A stretch of DNA of 54,235 bases from an uncultured Barnesiella sp. (GTDB lineage Bacteria > Bacteroidota > Bacteroidia > Bacteroidales > Barnesiellaceae). This document shows positions 16,836 to 26,300 of this stretch, one piece after another. A program made the translations under genes and the position numbers. The notes below the pieces were generated by a model. The model did no database searches. It saw nothing but the letters and a program-made list of their open reading frames with translations, and was not told the DNA's origin. Each line of letters opens with the position of its first letter. Within the stretch, counting starts at the first letter, position 1. The stretch lies in the NCBI GenBank assembly GCA_944320015.1, contig CALUFO010000017.1, positions 1 through 54,235 of the forward strand. The letters are read 5' to 3'.

Positions 16836-18363
16836 AATACTTTGGGCCGACGACGAAATCGATTTACTCAAACCGCACATCCTCTTTCTACAACAAAAAG
16901 GATATGACGTCACCACCGTATCCAACGGCCGCGACGCCCTCGAAAAAGCCGCACACGAGACGTTCGACCTCATTATCCTCGACGAGAACATGCCCGGATT
17001 GAGCGGTCTCGACACGCTCAGCCAAATCAAAATGGACAACCCCTCTATCCCCGTCATCATGATTACCAAAAGCGAGGAAGAGAACATCATGAATCAGGCG
17101 ATCGGAAACAAAATATCCGACTACCTCATCAAACCCGTCAACCCCAACCAGATACTCCTGTCCATCAAAAAAAATCTGCACCACAAAGAGATTATTCTCG
17201 AAAAAACATCGAGCGACTACCGGCAGGAATTTCAGCACATCAGCAGCCAGATAAACGACTCATACTCGTGGGAAGACTGGTATGAAGTGTACAAAAAACT
17301 GGTGTTTTGGGAACTGGAACTCACGCAGGCCGAAAGCGACATGGACGAGTTGCTCACCATGCAAAAAAGCGAGGCCAACAGCGCTTTCGCCAAATTTGTC
17401 AAGAAAAACTACGAAAAATGGATTACCGGTGGCGAACACCCCCTGATGAGCCACGAGCTCTTCAAGACCAAAGTATTCCCCCTTATCGACAACGGCGAAA
17501 AGGTCTTTTTCATTCTCATCGACAATTTCAGACTCGACCAGTGGAGAGTGATAAAACCGCTTCTCAACGAATATTTCACCGACGAGGAAGAACTGTATTT
17601 CAGTATCCTCCCCACGGCCACCCAATATGCCCGCAATGCGATTTTCTCGGGATTGATGCCCAACCAAATCGCCCGCATGTTTCCCGACCTTTGGGTCGAT
17701 GAAGACGAGGAAGAAGGAAAAAACCTCAACGAAGCCCCACTCATTCAAACCCAACTCGACCGATTCCGCAAACGATACTCGTTCTCATACAACAAAATCA
17801 ACGAATCGGCTTTCGGGGAAAAACTCATACAGAATTTCCCCCAAATCGAGAACAACCAGTTAAACGTGTGTGTGCTCAACTTCGTCGATATGCTTTCGCA
17901 TGCCCGCACCGAGTCCAAGATGATTCGGGAACTGGCCTCGTCCGAAGCGGCCTATCGCTCCATTACCGAGTCGTGGTTCAAACACTCGTCGGCACTCGAC
18001 CTCTTCCGCAAAATCGCCGAGAAAGATTTCAAAATCATTCTCACCACCGACCACGGCACCGTGCACGTCAACAACCCCATTAAGGTCATCGGCGACAAAA
18101 ACACCAATACCAACCTGCGTTACAAAGTAGGCAAATCGCTCAGCTACAACCCCAAGCAGGTTTATGAAATCAAATCGCCCGAACGGTATGGACTACCCTC
18201 GCCCAACGTCAGCTCGGCCTATATATTCGCCACCAACCACGACTTCTTTGCATATCCCAACAACTACAACTACTATGTAGGATATTACAAAGACACCTTC
18301 CAGCACGGGGGCATCTCTATGGAAGAAATGATGATTCCGCTCATAACACTCACCAAAAAATAA
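16822..18363 (+). CDS. porX: Response regulator with PglZ domain, PorX (type IX secretion regulator)
   Basis: 513 residues. Residues ~5-120 are a receiver domain with the acidic pocket DDE (10-12), phospho-acceptor D54 in [18 protein letters not shown] and the conserved lysine in YLIKPVNP. The C-terminal ~370 residues form an alkaline-phosphatase-like PglZ domain ([32 protein letters not shown]) with metal-binding Asp and His residues. In Porphyromonas PorX works with the kinase PorY and the ECF sigma factor SigP to control type IX secretion genes; in crystal studies this domain behaves as a nucleotide phosphodiesterase. The start at 16822 overlaps porW; an in-frame TTG at 16795 would give a non-homologous extension. 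Confidence 0.92.
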   Translation: MKNGRILWADDEIDLLKPHILFLQQKGYDVTTVSNGRDALEKAAHETFDLIILDENMPGLSGLDTLSQIKMDNPSIPVIMITKSEEENIMNQAIGNKISDYLIKPVNPNQILLSIKKNLHHKEIILEKTSSDYRQEFQHISSQINDSYSWEDWYEVYKKLVFWELELTQAESDMDELLTMQKSEANSAFAKFVKKNYEKWITGGEHPLMSHELFKTKVFPLIDNGEKVFFILIDNFRLDQWRVIKPLLNEYFTDEEELYFSILPTATQYARNAIFSGLMPNQIARMFPDLWVDEDEEEGKNLNEAPLIQTQLDRFRKRYSFSYNKINESAFGEKLIQNFPQIENNQLNVCVLNFVDMLSHARTESKMIRELASSEAAYRSITESWFKHSSALDLFRKIAEKDFKIILTTDHGTVHVNNPIKVIGDKNTNTNLRYKVGKSLSYNPKQVYEIKSPERYGLPSPNVSSAYIFATNHDFFAYPNNYNYYVGYYKDTFQHGGISMEEMMIPLITLTKK

Positions 18364-18370
18364 ATACATC

Positions 18371-18796
18371 ATGCGACATACCCTCATCATCAAAGACCTC
18401 GACAGCATACACGAAACCGCGCGCCAGTTCATCGCCCTGATGGGCGATTACACCGTCTTTGCCTTCCACGGTTCAATGGGTGCCGGGAAAACCACTTTCA
18501 TCAAAGCCGTTTGCGAAGAACTGGGTGTAGACGACCCGGTCAATAGCCCCACGTTTGCTATCATCAACGAATACCGCTCGGCTACAACCGGCGAACTCAT
18601 CTACCATTTCGACTGCTACCGCATCGAAAAAACCAGAGAGGCCTATGACCTCGGAGCCGAGGACTACTTCGCCAGCGGGGCAATCTGTTTCATCGAGTGG
18701 CCCGAAAAAATCGAAGAGCTACTCCCCTATGATTGCGTCAATGTCGAAATCGAAGAAACCGAAAACGGACAGCGAACCCTGACCCTCGACTTGTAA
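18371..18796 (+). CDS. tsaE: tRNA threonylcarbamoyladenosine biosynthesis ATPase TsaE
   Basis: TsaE is the ATPase that drives TsaBD turnover in making t6A37 of ANN-decoding tRNAs. The 141-residue protein carries Walker [31 protein letters not shown] and [10 protein letters not shown], a complete match to the family. It begins 7 nt after porX. Confidence 0.96.
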   Translation: MRHTLIIKDLDSIHETARQFIALMGDYTVFAFHGSMGAGKTTFIKAVCEELGVDDPVNSPTFAIINEYRSATTGELIYHFDCYRIEKTREAYDLGAEDYFASGAICFIEWPEKIEELLPYDCVNVEIEETENGQRTLTLDL

Positions 18797-18818
18797 TACA
18801 CAACTACACATCGTCGAA

Positions 18819-19061
18819 ATGGAACATTCGCCCGAACCGATTCCCGCACTCATCGTGCTATGCCTCTTTCTCCTGTCGGGGGTTCTTGCGCTGGCAGCCG
18901 CGATAGCCAATTGGGAATGGTTTTTCAACAGTAAGAACTGCCGTATGCTCACTTCGAGATTTTCCCGCACACAAGCCCGTTGGCTCTACGGGATTATCGG
19001 CAGCCTCATTCTACTCATGACCTTGATTATCGCCGCCGACTTACTGCCGGCTACCCAATAG
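18819..19061 (+). CDS. Imm17-like small membrane protein
   Basis: 80 residues with two hydrophobic helices (about 9-29 and 55-75) separated by ANWEWFFNSKNCRMLTSRF and RTQARWLYGIIG. The NWEWFF motif between two membrane segments is what I associate with the immunity-17 family of Bacteroidota. Imm17 was proposed as an immunity protein for polymorphic toxins, but there is no toxin gene nearby and the family is often chromosomal next to tsaE, so another housekeeping role is possible. It follows tsaE by 22 nt. Confidence 0.65.
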   Translation: MEHSPEPIPALIVLCLFLLSGVLALAAAIANWEWFFNSKNCRMLTSRFSRTQARWLYGIIGSLILLMTLIIAADLLPATQ

Positions 19062-19105
19062 ACACACTCGCCGCAGTTCCAACCGAGGCAAATCGGAATC
19101 GCCCC

Positions 19106-19570
19106 TTATTCCGGCAATAAAACCTCGACAAACTCTCGGGGCAAAACTATATTCCCGACACCGACAGCCTCGGCAAACAACGGGGCTATCTCCTCGTCGG
19201 CAAACCCGGCGATACCGCATCCGATACGGGTGACATAAAACAACAAATCGGGACGACTTTTCGCAAAAGCAACAAAATCATCTACATAAGGCTTAATCGT
19301 ATCCACGCCCCCTTGCATGGTAGGTATGGCGTATGAGCGGCCTTGCAAGCCCACACCCTGCCCCCACACGGCACCGAAGTTCCTCATGGCAACCCGGGCT
19401 GCGCCTCCGGCATGCAAACCCGCTAAATTACTGCCAAACACAAACACCTCATGGGGTGCCAGCGTCGTGATATTCTCAGGTGTAAATCGACACGGCTTGC
19501 CGATTCCCCTCTTCCCGCCTTTCAAATCGGCAACAGGCTTCGGCGCGCCTTCATTTCTGTGGTCTTTCAT
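19106..19570 (-). CDS. A1S_2505-type macro-like protein
   Basis: A 154-residue protein with FTPENITTLAPHEVFVFGSN, LAGLHAGGAARVA, GAVWGQGVGLQGRSYAIPT and FYVTRIGCGIAGF, the pattern of the macro-like family annotated in phages and bacteria as A1S_2505 non-structural proteins. The GSN-LAG-H-GGAA and GCG-AGF elements resemble ADP-ribose or nucleotide binding loops of macro domains. Its function is unknown. It is convergent with the Imm17-like gene, with no obvious terminator in the 44-nt gap. Confidence 0.75.
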   Translation of the reverse strand: MKDHRNEGAPKPVADLKGGKRGIGKPCRFTPENITTLAPHEVFVFGSNLAGLHAGGAARVAMRNFGAVWGQGVGLQGRSYAIPTMQGGVDTIKPYVDDFVAFAKSRPDLLFYVTRIGCGIAGFADEEIAPLFAEAVGVGNIVLPREFVEVLLPE

Positions 19571-19670
19571 AATCGATTATTATTAGGTTCAATCCGTTCA
19601 AATGTAAAAATTTTATTTCCTTTCTGCAACACCTTTCATCGACCTTTGCGGGCCTATTCCCACCCATGTA

Positions 19671-19707
19671 AAAAAGAGGCTGCCCCAATATGCAAAATGG
19701 AGCAGCC
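19671..19707 (-). terminator. Terminator of the DUF5723 operon
   Basis: Minus strand hairpin GGCTGCTCC (19707-19699) / GGGGCAGCC (19686-19678) with a 12-nt loop, then TCTTTTT. It stops transcription from the 22908-19735 operon ahead of the macro-like gene. Confidence 0.8.
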
Positions 19708-19734
19708 CCGGTTATTCCAACAGTTATCGCTGTG

Positions 19735-21126
19735 TTAGATTTCGTGTTTTTTCCCGAACGTGAAGTTTATGCCAAAACTGAAATTGGCCCGGGCATGATT
19801 GATAGGAATAAATTGTGTGGAGTATTTCGTGGCGAAATAGTCGGTCCCGAAAAACAGGTTGAACCCCGGCGCGCAAATGTTGAGAATGGCTCCCACGGAG
19901 CTACCCATATTGGATACCGACCCGTTGAGCGTGAGGTGCAGCGCCGAGAGGGGACGGAAGTTGACGGCGGCCATACCCTCGGCATAGGTGCGATATCCGC
20001 CGAAGCGGGTAGTAGAGAGCACGCCAAAGGAGATTTTGTCGCTCAGGATACTGTATTCGGCTCCGATACGCATGGTGGTGCGAAGAGATTTGGTCGCCGA
20101 CTTGGTTCCCGACGCATAGAATTTGGCGAGAGCCTCTAAATCGTCCTGCAATTCGTCGACTTTGTTGTCGAAAGGATTTTCTCCGTTTTCGTCGTCTTCG
20201 GCGCCGATATTGTCAAATCCGGTATAGAGGAACTCGTTATTGGGGTCGGTCTCGCCTCGTGTGAGGTTATTCCAGTTCATAAACCCAATGTCGGTAAGGG
20301 CGGCCGAAAGAGTGAGATTGTCGATAAGTTCGTAGGTGGCACCGAGGTCAAATCCCAATCCGAATCCTCCGACACCGAAATTGTCGCCTATGTCATAGTC
20401 GGTGATTTCACCGGTCTCGGGATCGGTTTCGAATTGGAGGAGTGAGGAGGCTTGTATATGTCCCGACTGTTTAATGCTCCATTCGTCTTGCGACATGGTG
20501 ATGTCCATGCGGTCGATGCGGGCTTCGGCATGGGCGGCTCCCACGAGCACCTTTACTTTGGCTCCTACACTCAATTTGTCATTGATGTCACGGGCATGTC
20601 CCAAAGCCAGTTCCAGATAATTGTCGGTCGCTACGGTAATGTTGCTCATGTCGTAGTGAGTCACGCCGGTAGCTTCTTGTCCGGTTTTGAGGAATTGGAA
20701 TATTTCCTTGGGCATATATACACCGGTTTGGCTTTTCAGCGCCAAATTGAATGTGTTCTGTCCACCCCAAGCCCAGAAGCCGAAAGAGATAATGTCCATA
20801 CCCAAATCGAGTTCGACCGTGTTGTTGGCGGTTAGTTTTCCTAAAAACTCATCGGCCGGGACGCTTTCGTGGAGGAAGGTTACCAACTCATTGCCTCTGG
20901 GATAGAGGAATGTGCCCAGTCCCAAATTGGAGTTCACACCCAGATAGAAATTCCCAAGTACGGGTAAACTGACATATCCGGTGGGGGTTTTAAGAGCCGG
21001 GTTGAGTTTGTTGCGGTTGGTCATTTTCTCCATAAAGTAGGAGGAGTTGAGGGTTTGAGCCGATAACCCGGAGGCGAGCATCAAACCGGCGCAGATCGTG
21101 ACTATGTATTTTGCGTTGTGATTCAT
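19735..21126 (-). CDS. DUF5723 family outer-membrane beta-barrel protein
   Basis: 463 residues with a signal peptide (cut near SGLSA) and alternating beta-strand pattern through to an aromatic C-terminus (SFGINFTFGKK). The opening SSYFMEKMTNRNKLNPAL and long glycine-rich strands fit DUF5723, a Bacteroidota-specific barrel family related to FadL/PorP-type proteins. A negatively charged loop (GAEDDENGENPFDNKVDELQ) interrupts the barrel around residues 290-315. The gene lies 15 nt after a lipoprotein gene that would encode its partner. Function unknown. Confidence 0.75.
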   Translation of the reverse strand: MNHNAKYIVTICAGLMLASGLSAQTLNSSYFMEKMTNRNKLNPALKTPTGYVSLPVLGNFYLGVNSNLGLGTFLYPRGNELVTFLHESVPADEFLGKLTANNTVELDLGMDIISFGFWAWGGQNTFNLALKSQTGVYMPKEIFQFLKTGQEATGVTHYDMSNITVATDNYLELALGHARDINDKLSVGAKVKVLVGAAHAEARIDRMDITMSQDEWSIKQSGHIQASSLLQFETDPETGEITDYDIGDNFGVGGFGLGFDLGATYELIDNLTLSAALTDIGFMNWNNLTRGETDPNNEFLYTGFDNIGAEDDENGENPFDNKVDELQDDLEALAKFYASGTKSATKSLRTTMRIGAEYSILSDKISFGVLSTTRFGGYRTYAEGMAAVNFRPLSALHLTLNGSVSNMGSSVGAILNICAPGFNLFFGTDYFATKYSTQFIPINHARANFSFGINFTFGKKHEI

Positions 21127-21141
21127 TGTTCTGCTATTCTA

Positions 21142-22908
21142 TTATAAATTATCCAAATCCATTTGAGCCCCGTCGGGAAGTTTGGCCGAGAGGCGTACGA
21201 CAATATATTGGTCGGGTCGCAAGGTGACATCGTTGTTCTCACCGTTCCGACCTTCGATTTTAAGGTATAGCTTGTCGAGTTTTTGCAAGGCGCCTTCCTG
21301 TTCCTCTTTGAGGTTGATGACGAGGTTCGAGGTAGTGACAGAAAGCGTATTGCCAGTTCCGTTTTCGGCAGGACCCGCTTTAACTTCCAACTCTTGGGGA
21401 TATGAGATTCCCGATATGGGATTCCCGTCTACATCGCGGGGATCGATAGAGAGCGACAGCCCCAGAGGAATGGCGTTGTCGATTTCCACGGCCAACTCGA
21501 TGTTCTTCACCTTGTCGGTAATATCGGATAAATCGTCGCTAAGGTTTTCGATCGTATCCCGGTAGATGATACAGAGATTGTCAAATTCCAGCGGAACGTT
21601 TATGTCATAGTCTATATCAAGGTTGTAATCCTCTTTCCCCAGCGAAATAGCCTCGCTCTCGGTCGTGCTTTCGATAGCGACTTGCGTGACTTTCAAGTTG
21701 ATTTGGTCGGGGATAGAGCGGAGCAACGAAGTGAGAGAGCCCGATATGATTTCGGGCGAGTCCTTGGTAATGTTGAATTGGTTTTGCTGCCCGCCTTGTA
21801 TGGTGAGGCTCAAAGACACCAAGTTGTTGTCGATGATATTCCCCTCCTCGTCCAAGGGAGTTATTTCGAATTGTGTTTTTATGGGAGCCTCGATGGGATT
21901 TAACACCGAGAGGTTGAGCGACAAGTCTTTCACTTCGAGCGAAGTACCATCTTCTTTGAGGAAGTCGGGCAAGTCGGAGAGTGAAACCGAGGTATTTATA
22001 TCGACATTCGGCACAATAGAGCCGGCTACTTTGTCCACCCTGATTTCGGGTGTGGGCAATGTCAATTGGGGACGCACGGAAATCTCGTAATTCTCGAGGT
22101 CGTTGACACCCACCGATTGTTTGTCGGCATATACTCTACCTTTAATGGCGACCTCGTCGGTCAAAGTCAATACACCATCTTGAACCATAGGATTGGAAAT
22201 ACCGAGAATGGTTATGGGTATGGATATGACACCATTGCCGTCGACCAATTCGAGCTTTTTGGAAATGAAAATCGAGGATCCTATCTGTTGTATTTCGGCG
22301 CTTCGTTCTACCTCGAAGTCGAGAATGTCGGGCAATGACAGTTCAACACCCGAGAGGTACAGGCAAGGCAAGAACGAGGGAATCCCCTCAACAGCGATGT
22401 CGAGCGTCGTGTGAAGAATCTCCCGGTTATTGTCGGTGACGGCTATATAGCTAATCGACTTGATTTCTTCGGGAATATCGGTATGGACATCAAAGTTCTC
22501 GACCGTATGGATATTGGCATCGAAGGCGATTTCTATCTCGGGGATTTCCAATCCCGGAATATCGGGAATGGTCGTATCGGTCGGCTTTTGGAATACGGCA
22601 GTATAGGGCGTGAACTCTGGTGCGAAATCGTCGATGACAACCGGGTCTATGGCATCTACACTTTCCGAGATGTTGTCGGCTTTGTTGATCACATATTTCC
22701 CGTCGATAACATGGAGCACATCACCCTCTTCGAGCAATCGATCGAGCTTTATCTGCTCAGTTTCTCCGATAGGGAGACTTAAATTCCCTCCTACGCTTAC
22801 TTCCAGATTCAACTCTTTTCCCAAGTCATAATCATTGTCTATACATGAGAATAAACTTAGCAATAGTCCGAGGGAAAAACTACTCACTGCAATTTTTGTA
22901 AATTTCAT
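21142..22908 (-). CDS. Large lipoprotein partner of the DUF5723 barrel
   Basis: 588 residues from the ATG at 22908, with signal peptide and lipobox LLSLFSC (Cys 22). An alternative ATG 8 codons upstream (22932) is less likely because the later Met starts a standard signal. The mature protein is beta-rich and repetitive, with Ig-like spacing (for example SVGGNLSLPIG, VVIDDFAPEF, LNLSVLNPIEAP), and has many Asp/Glu; no enzyme motif is seen. The pair with DUF5723 recurs in my memory of Bacteroidota, suggesting a surface complex. A -7 box TACCTTTG is at 22972-22965. Confidence 0.7.
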   Translation of the reverse strand: MKFTKIAVSSFSLGLLLSLFSCIDNDYDLGKELNLEVSVGGNLSLPIGETEQIKLDRLLEEGDVLHVIDGKYVINKADNISESVDAIDPVVIDDFAPEFTPYTAVFQKPTDTTIPDIPGLEIPEIEIAFDANIHTVENFDVHTDIPEEIKSISYIAVTDNNREILHTTLDIAVEGIPSFLPCLYLSGVELSLPDILDFEVERSAEIQQIGSSIFISKKLELVDGNGVISIPITILGISNPMVQDGVLTLTDEVAIKGRVYADKQSVGVNDLENYEISVRPQLTLPTPEIRVDKVAGSIVPNVDINTSVSLSDLPDFLKEDGTSLEVKDLSLNLSVLNPIEAPIKTQFEITPLDEEGNIIDNNLVSLSLTIQGGQQNQFNITKDSPEIISGSLTSLLRSIPDQINLKVTQVAIESTTESEAISLGKEDYNLDIDYDINVPLEFDNLCIIYRDTIENLSDDLSDITDKVKNIELAVEIDNAIPLGLSLSIDPRDVDGNPISGISYPQELEVKAGPAENGTGNTLSVTTSNLVINLKEEQEGALQKLDKLYLKIEGRNGENNDVTLRPDQYIVVRLSAKLPDGAQMDLDNL

Positions 22909-22932
22909 ATATTTTGTTTTTTGTTTTATCAT

Positions 22933-23313
22933 ACGACCCCATTAAGCAGTCCTCTTTTTGATGACAAAGGTATTACTTTTTTTTGAAAAAGAAGCGATTA
23001 TTAATATGAAATAGTTATTTCATTTATTGTTCCACTCAGTGCATACGGCTTTTCTCCGGGGCGTAAAGGGCATTAGATAGGTATCGGTATTGCGAGAAAA
23101 GAAGAAAATATTTACACTTCTCACCTGTGTCACGAAGTGATATAGGTGGGAAACCGAGGGAGGCCAATCCCGAGGAGAGGTGTTAAAAAAAATAAATTTT
23201 CACCTCCTCATCTACGGCTCTCCCCCTATATTCCCCTCTCGGGGAACACAGAGGGAGAGTTTAAATGTAACCCCTGCCACGAGCAGAGATAAAATTTAAA
23301 AGAATTGAACGGC
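22933..23313. other. Non-coding gap with a palindromic element
   Basis: No gene is supportable in these 381 bp. It holds the -7 box at 22972-22965 (minus) for the lipoprotein gene and the palindromic segment GTGTCACGAAGTGA (23127-23140) in a purine-rich setting. The reverse complement of 47260-47273 matches this 14-mer at 13 positions, suggesting a dispersed repeat. A loose pairing CCTCTCGGGG / CAGAGGG occurs near 23235-23260. Confidence 0.4.
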
Positions 23314-26300
23314 CTACTTGATAATGATTGTTTGAGCCGGAGTCCGTGCAATCATTTGAGGCGCATAAAGAGACTGTATGGTCGATAGCCCTTGCGTGTA
23401 CTCACCGGGGCGGTCAATATTAAGCTCATAGGTGATGACATAGGTTCCTTTGGGGAGGAAATCGAAATAGAATCTCGATTCGGAGTTTTTCACCTCCTCA
23501 TAATAGCATATTTGTTCCCGGCATTTGTAGCCCGATAGTTGCTCTACCGGTTCGAAACAAGCGGCTCGGGAATCGGTGAGACAAACGAATTGCATGTCTT
23601 GCCCGACCGTAATCGTGAACCGTATGGCCACCCGATCGCCTGTTTTAGGGGTGACTTTGTTCAAAGGGAGATAAGAGCCCGAGGGTTGACGCACAAAAAT
23701 CTGTCGGTCGATAGACAGTTCGTTGACCCGGGCAGCCGGTACATTCTTCACGTCGTCGTAGTATTGCCAATAAATGGCTCCCCACGAGGGTTGGGCGTGG
23801 TGTGACGAAATGACGGCCTGCGCGTCGGCGGGGGTGATGTGGTCTCCCATAATCGAGTATTCGGTCAATCCCAAGAAGGGCACTTCGCCCTTGTCGTCCA
23901 TCTCCTTACCTCCCCAAATAATGGTTGTGGGGGCGCTGTCGGCTCCGAGCCAGTCGGTTCCAGCTTTGAGCAGGGCCGATATGGCTTCGAGGGTCGAGGG
24001 TACCGATTCCCACCGGTTGGTTTGTTTTTGCGTGAGCAGCCAGTGACGCATGGCGTCGATTTCGGTTGTGACGGGGTCGACGAGAGTAAACGCCTCGATA
24101 AGGGCGCATTGTTCCACTACGGCGCTGTTGCTGTATCGGTAGGAAGCCCGGTTATTGGGCCAGAACATACCTTTATCGGGACTGGTTACGGCATATTGGC
24201 GCAACGAAGCGACAATCTCCCGGGCTATATCGGCGAAACCGTATCGGTAGAGAGCCGTGGCGGCGTAGGCTTTTTCGATGGTAGAGAAGTGCACCCACTG
24301 TTTGAGTTTCTCGACCATGCCTTTATGGCAATCAAGGGTTTCACCGGCCAATGGAATGTCGGTATAGGAAGAACGCACATCGAGATAGCAGATGTCGTAA
24401 TAAGAGAGGTTGCCGTCGGGGGCACTCTTGCGTCGTTGAACCATGATACGGTCGAGGTAGGCGATCGCTTTGACTTGCATGGTATGCACCTCATTATTGT
24501 CGAGGGGAATCCCCAACGAGCGCATGCGGGCAAATCCTTCCAAGATATTCATCGATACCCATTGGTTGGAAGCCATGCCTTTGAACCAACTCCAACCGCC
24601 GTCGCTGTTTTGCAGATTTTGCAGTTTGAGCAGCGCCTCGTGCGAGAGCCGATCGGCCCGGTTGGTATCGAAGAGAGTTGCCAGTTGCTGCATACGCTCG
24701 GTTTCGTTGTTGGCTTCGAGAACCCACGGGGTTGCCGAGAGCAGCACCTGTTTCAACTCTTCGTTTTGGTTCAGCAGCGAAGTGAGATTTTTACCGCCCG
24801 AGGCTTTCCACGACTCGATAGCTTGTGCGACGCGCGGATTGCTCCGCACCAACGACGAGGCGATGCTGTTGGAGAACAGCGTAGCCAATATCGATATGGC
24901 GTCGTTATCGGTGACTTCGGTCAATGCCGGAAGCGCCTGTATGGCATACCAAGCCGGATTGTCGCAGTATTGCAGAGTGAGGCGATAACTCTCGACCGTC
25001 GGCGATTTGAGTTTCGTTTCCATGCCGGGCACGACGATGGGGGTGACTTGTTTTCCTCCGGGAATGTAGAAAGGCTTGCTGTCGGTTACCAACACTTTGT
25101 CGGGCAATACGGGAAGGATTTGTTGCTCCCCGTCGGTGTGTTGCAACGTCGAAGCCTTTGTGCGGAATCCGATGATTTCGATTCCGTCGGGTACCGTGAA
25201 TGAGAAGTTGACCGTACGGCTCTCGCCGGTATTGACAATAAAGGCATATTGCCGGGAATCGATAACAGCCTCGGTATAAGGATCGAAGAGTTCAAAGAAA
25301 ATGGTTCCGTCCTGAACCTGCTCGCTTTGGTTCTGTATGGCTGTCGCTATGGTCACCTCATCGCCTTGCCGTACGAAACGGGGCATGTTGGGCGATACCA
25401 TAAGGGGCTTGGAAGCTATGGTCTGCGCTTTGTATTGCCCGGTGAACAGGTCTTGGGTATAGGCCAAGGCCAGAAATTGCCATGTTGTATTTTCGTCGGG
25501 CACAGTAAACGATACGGCCACATGTCCCAATGAATCGGTGTTGAGCGTGGGGTAGAAAAATGCCGTGCCTATCTCGCCGGTGCGCAGGGGGGTGTCGGGC
25601 TGAGCCGACGAACTTCCTTCTTCCGGGCTTCCGGCGGCATCGGCTATCGATTTAACTGCGACAATCTGTCTAACATCGGCCGCTTCATCGTTCACAACCA
25701 TTTCGTTGAGCCGGGCTTCGCCTACTTGCATGTTGGAGGGAGCCGCTTTGGTCATAACAAACCGGAAGTTGTTGCTCCTTAACAGGTCGAGGAATAGGAA
25801 TTTTGTCGTCGTCTCGGGCGGACAACTCAAAAACTCGGAACGGCTTGTCGACTGTATTATACGCCCGTAGGAGTAATCGGTCGAAGGGTAGCTCGAGAGG
25901 CGTGCGACAGGGGTAGGAACCGGGGCGCTGAAATACCAATCGTGCGGCCTCAACGTTTGCATCGAGGCTTCGAACATCTCGGCCATGAACCGGGCTTCGA
26001 CGGGGTTTCCTTGCGCATCGGTTATCGAGAATGTCCAGTTCTCTAAATTACCGGGCAGGAGCTTGTCGCGGAACGATGAGGTTTTGATGTTCAAATTTTT
26101 GTCGGGGACAGGAATGCGAACGGTGGCTTGCGCCGTTTTCATCGAGCCGTCGCGGACGATGAGCAAGCTGATTGTAGCTATCCCCTTGAACGAGTCGTCG
26201 AATTTAAGCGAGAGTGTCTTACAACGGTTGCTAAGTTTAAGCATGCGGGTGTCGACCAAGCGATCGGCCGTATAAATAGAATAGAACAAATACCCCTCTT

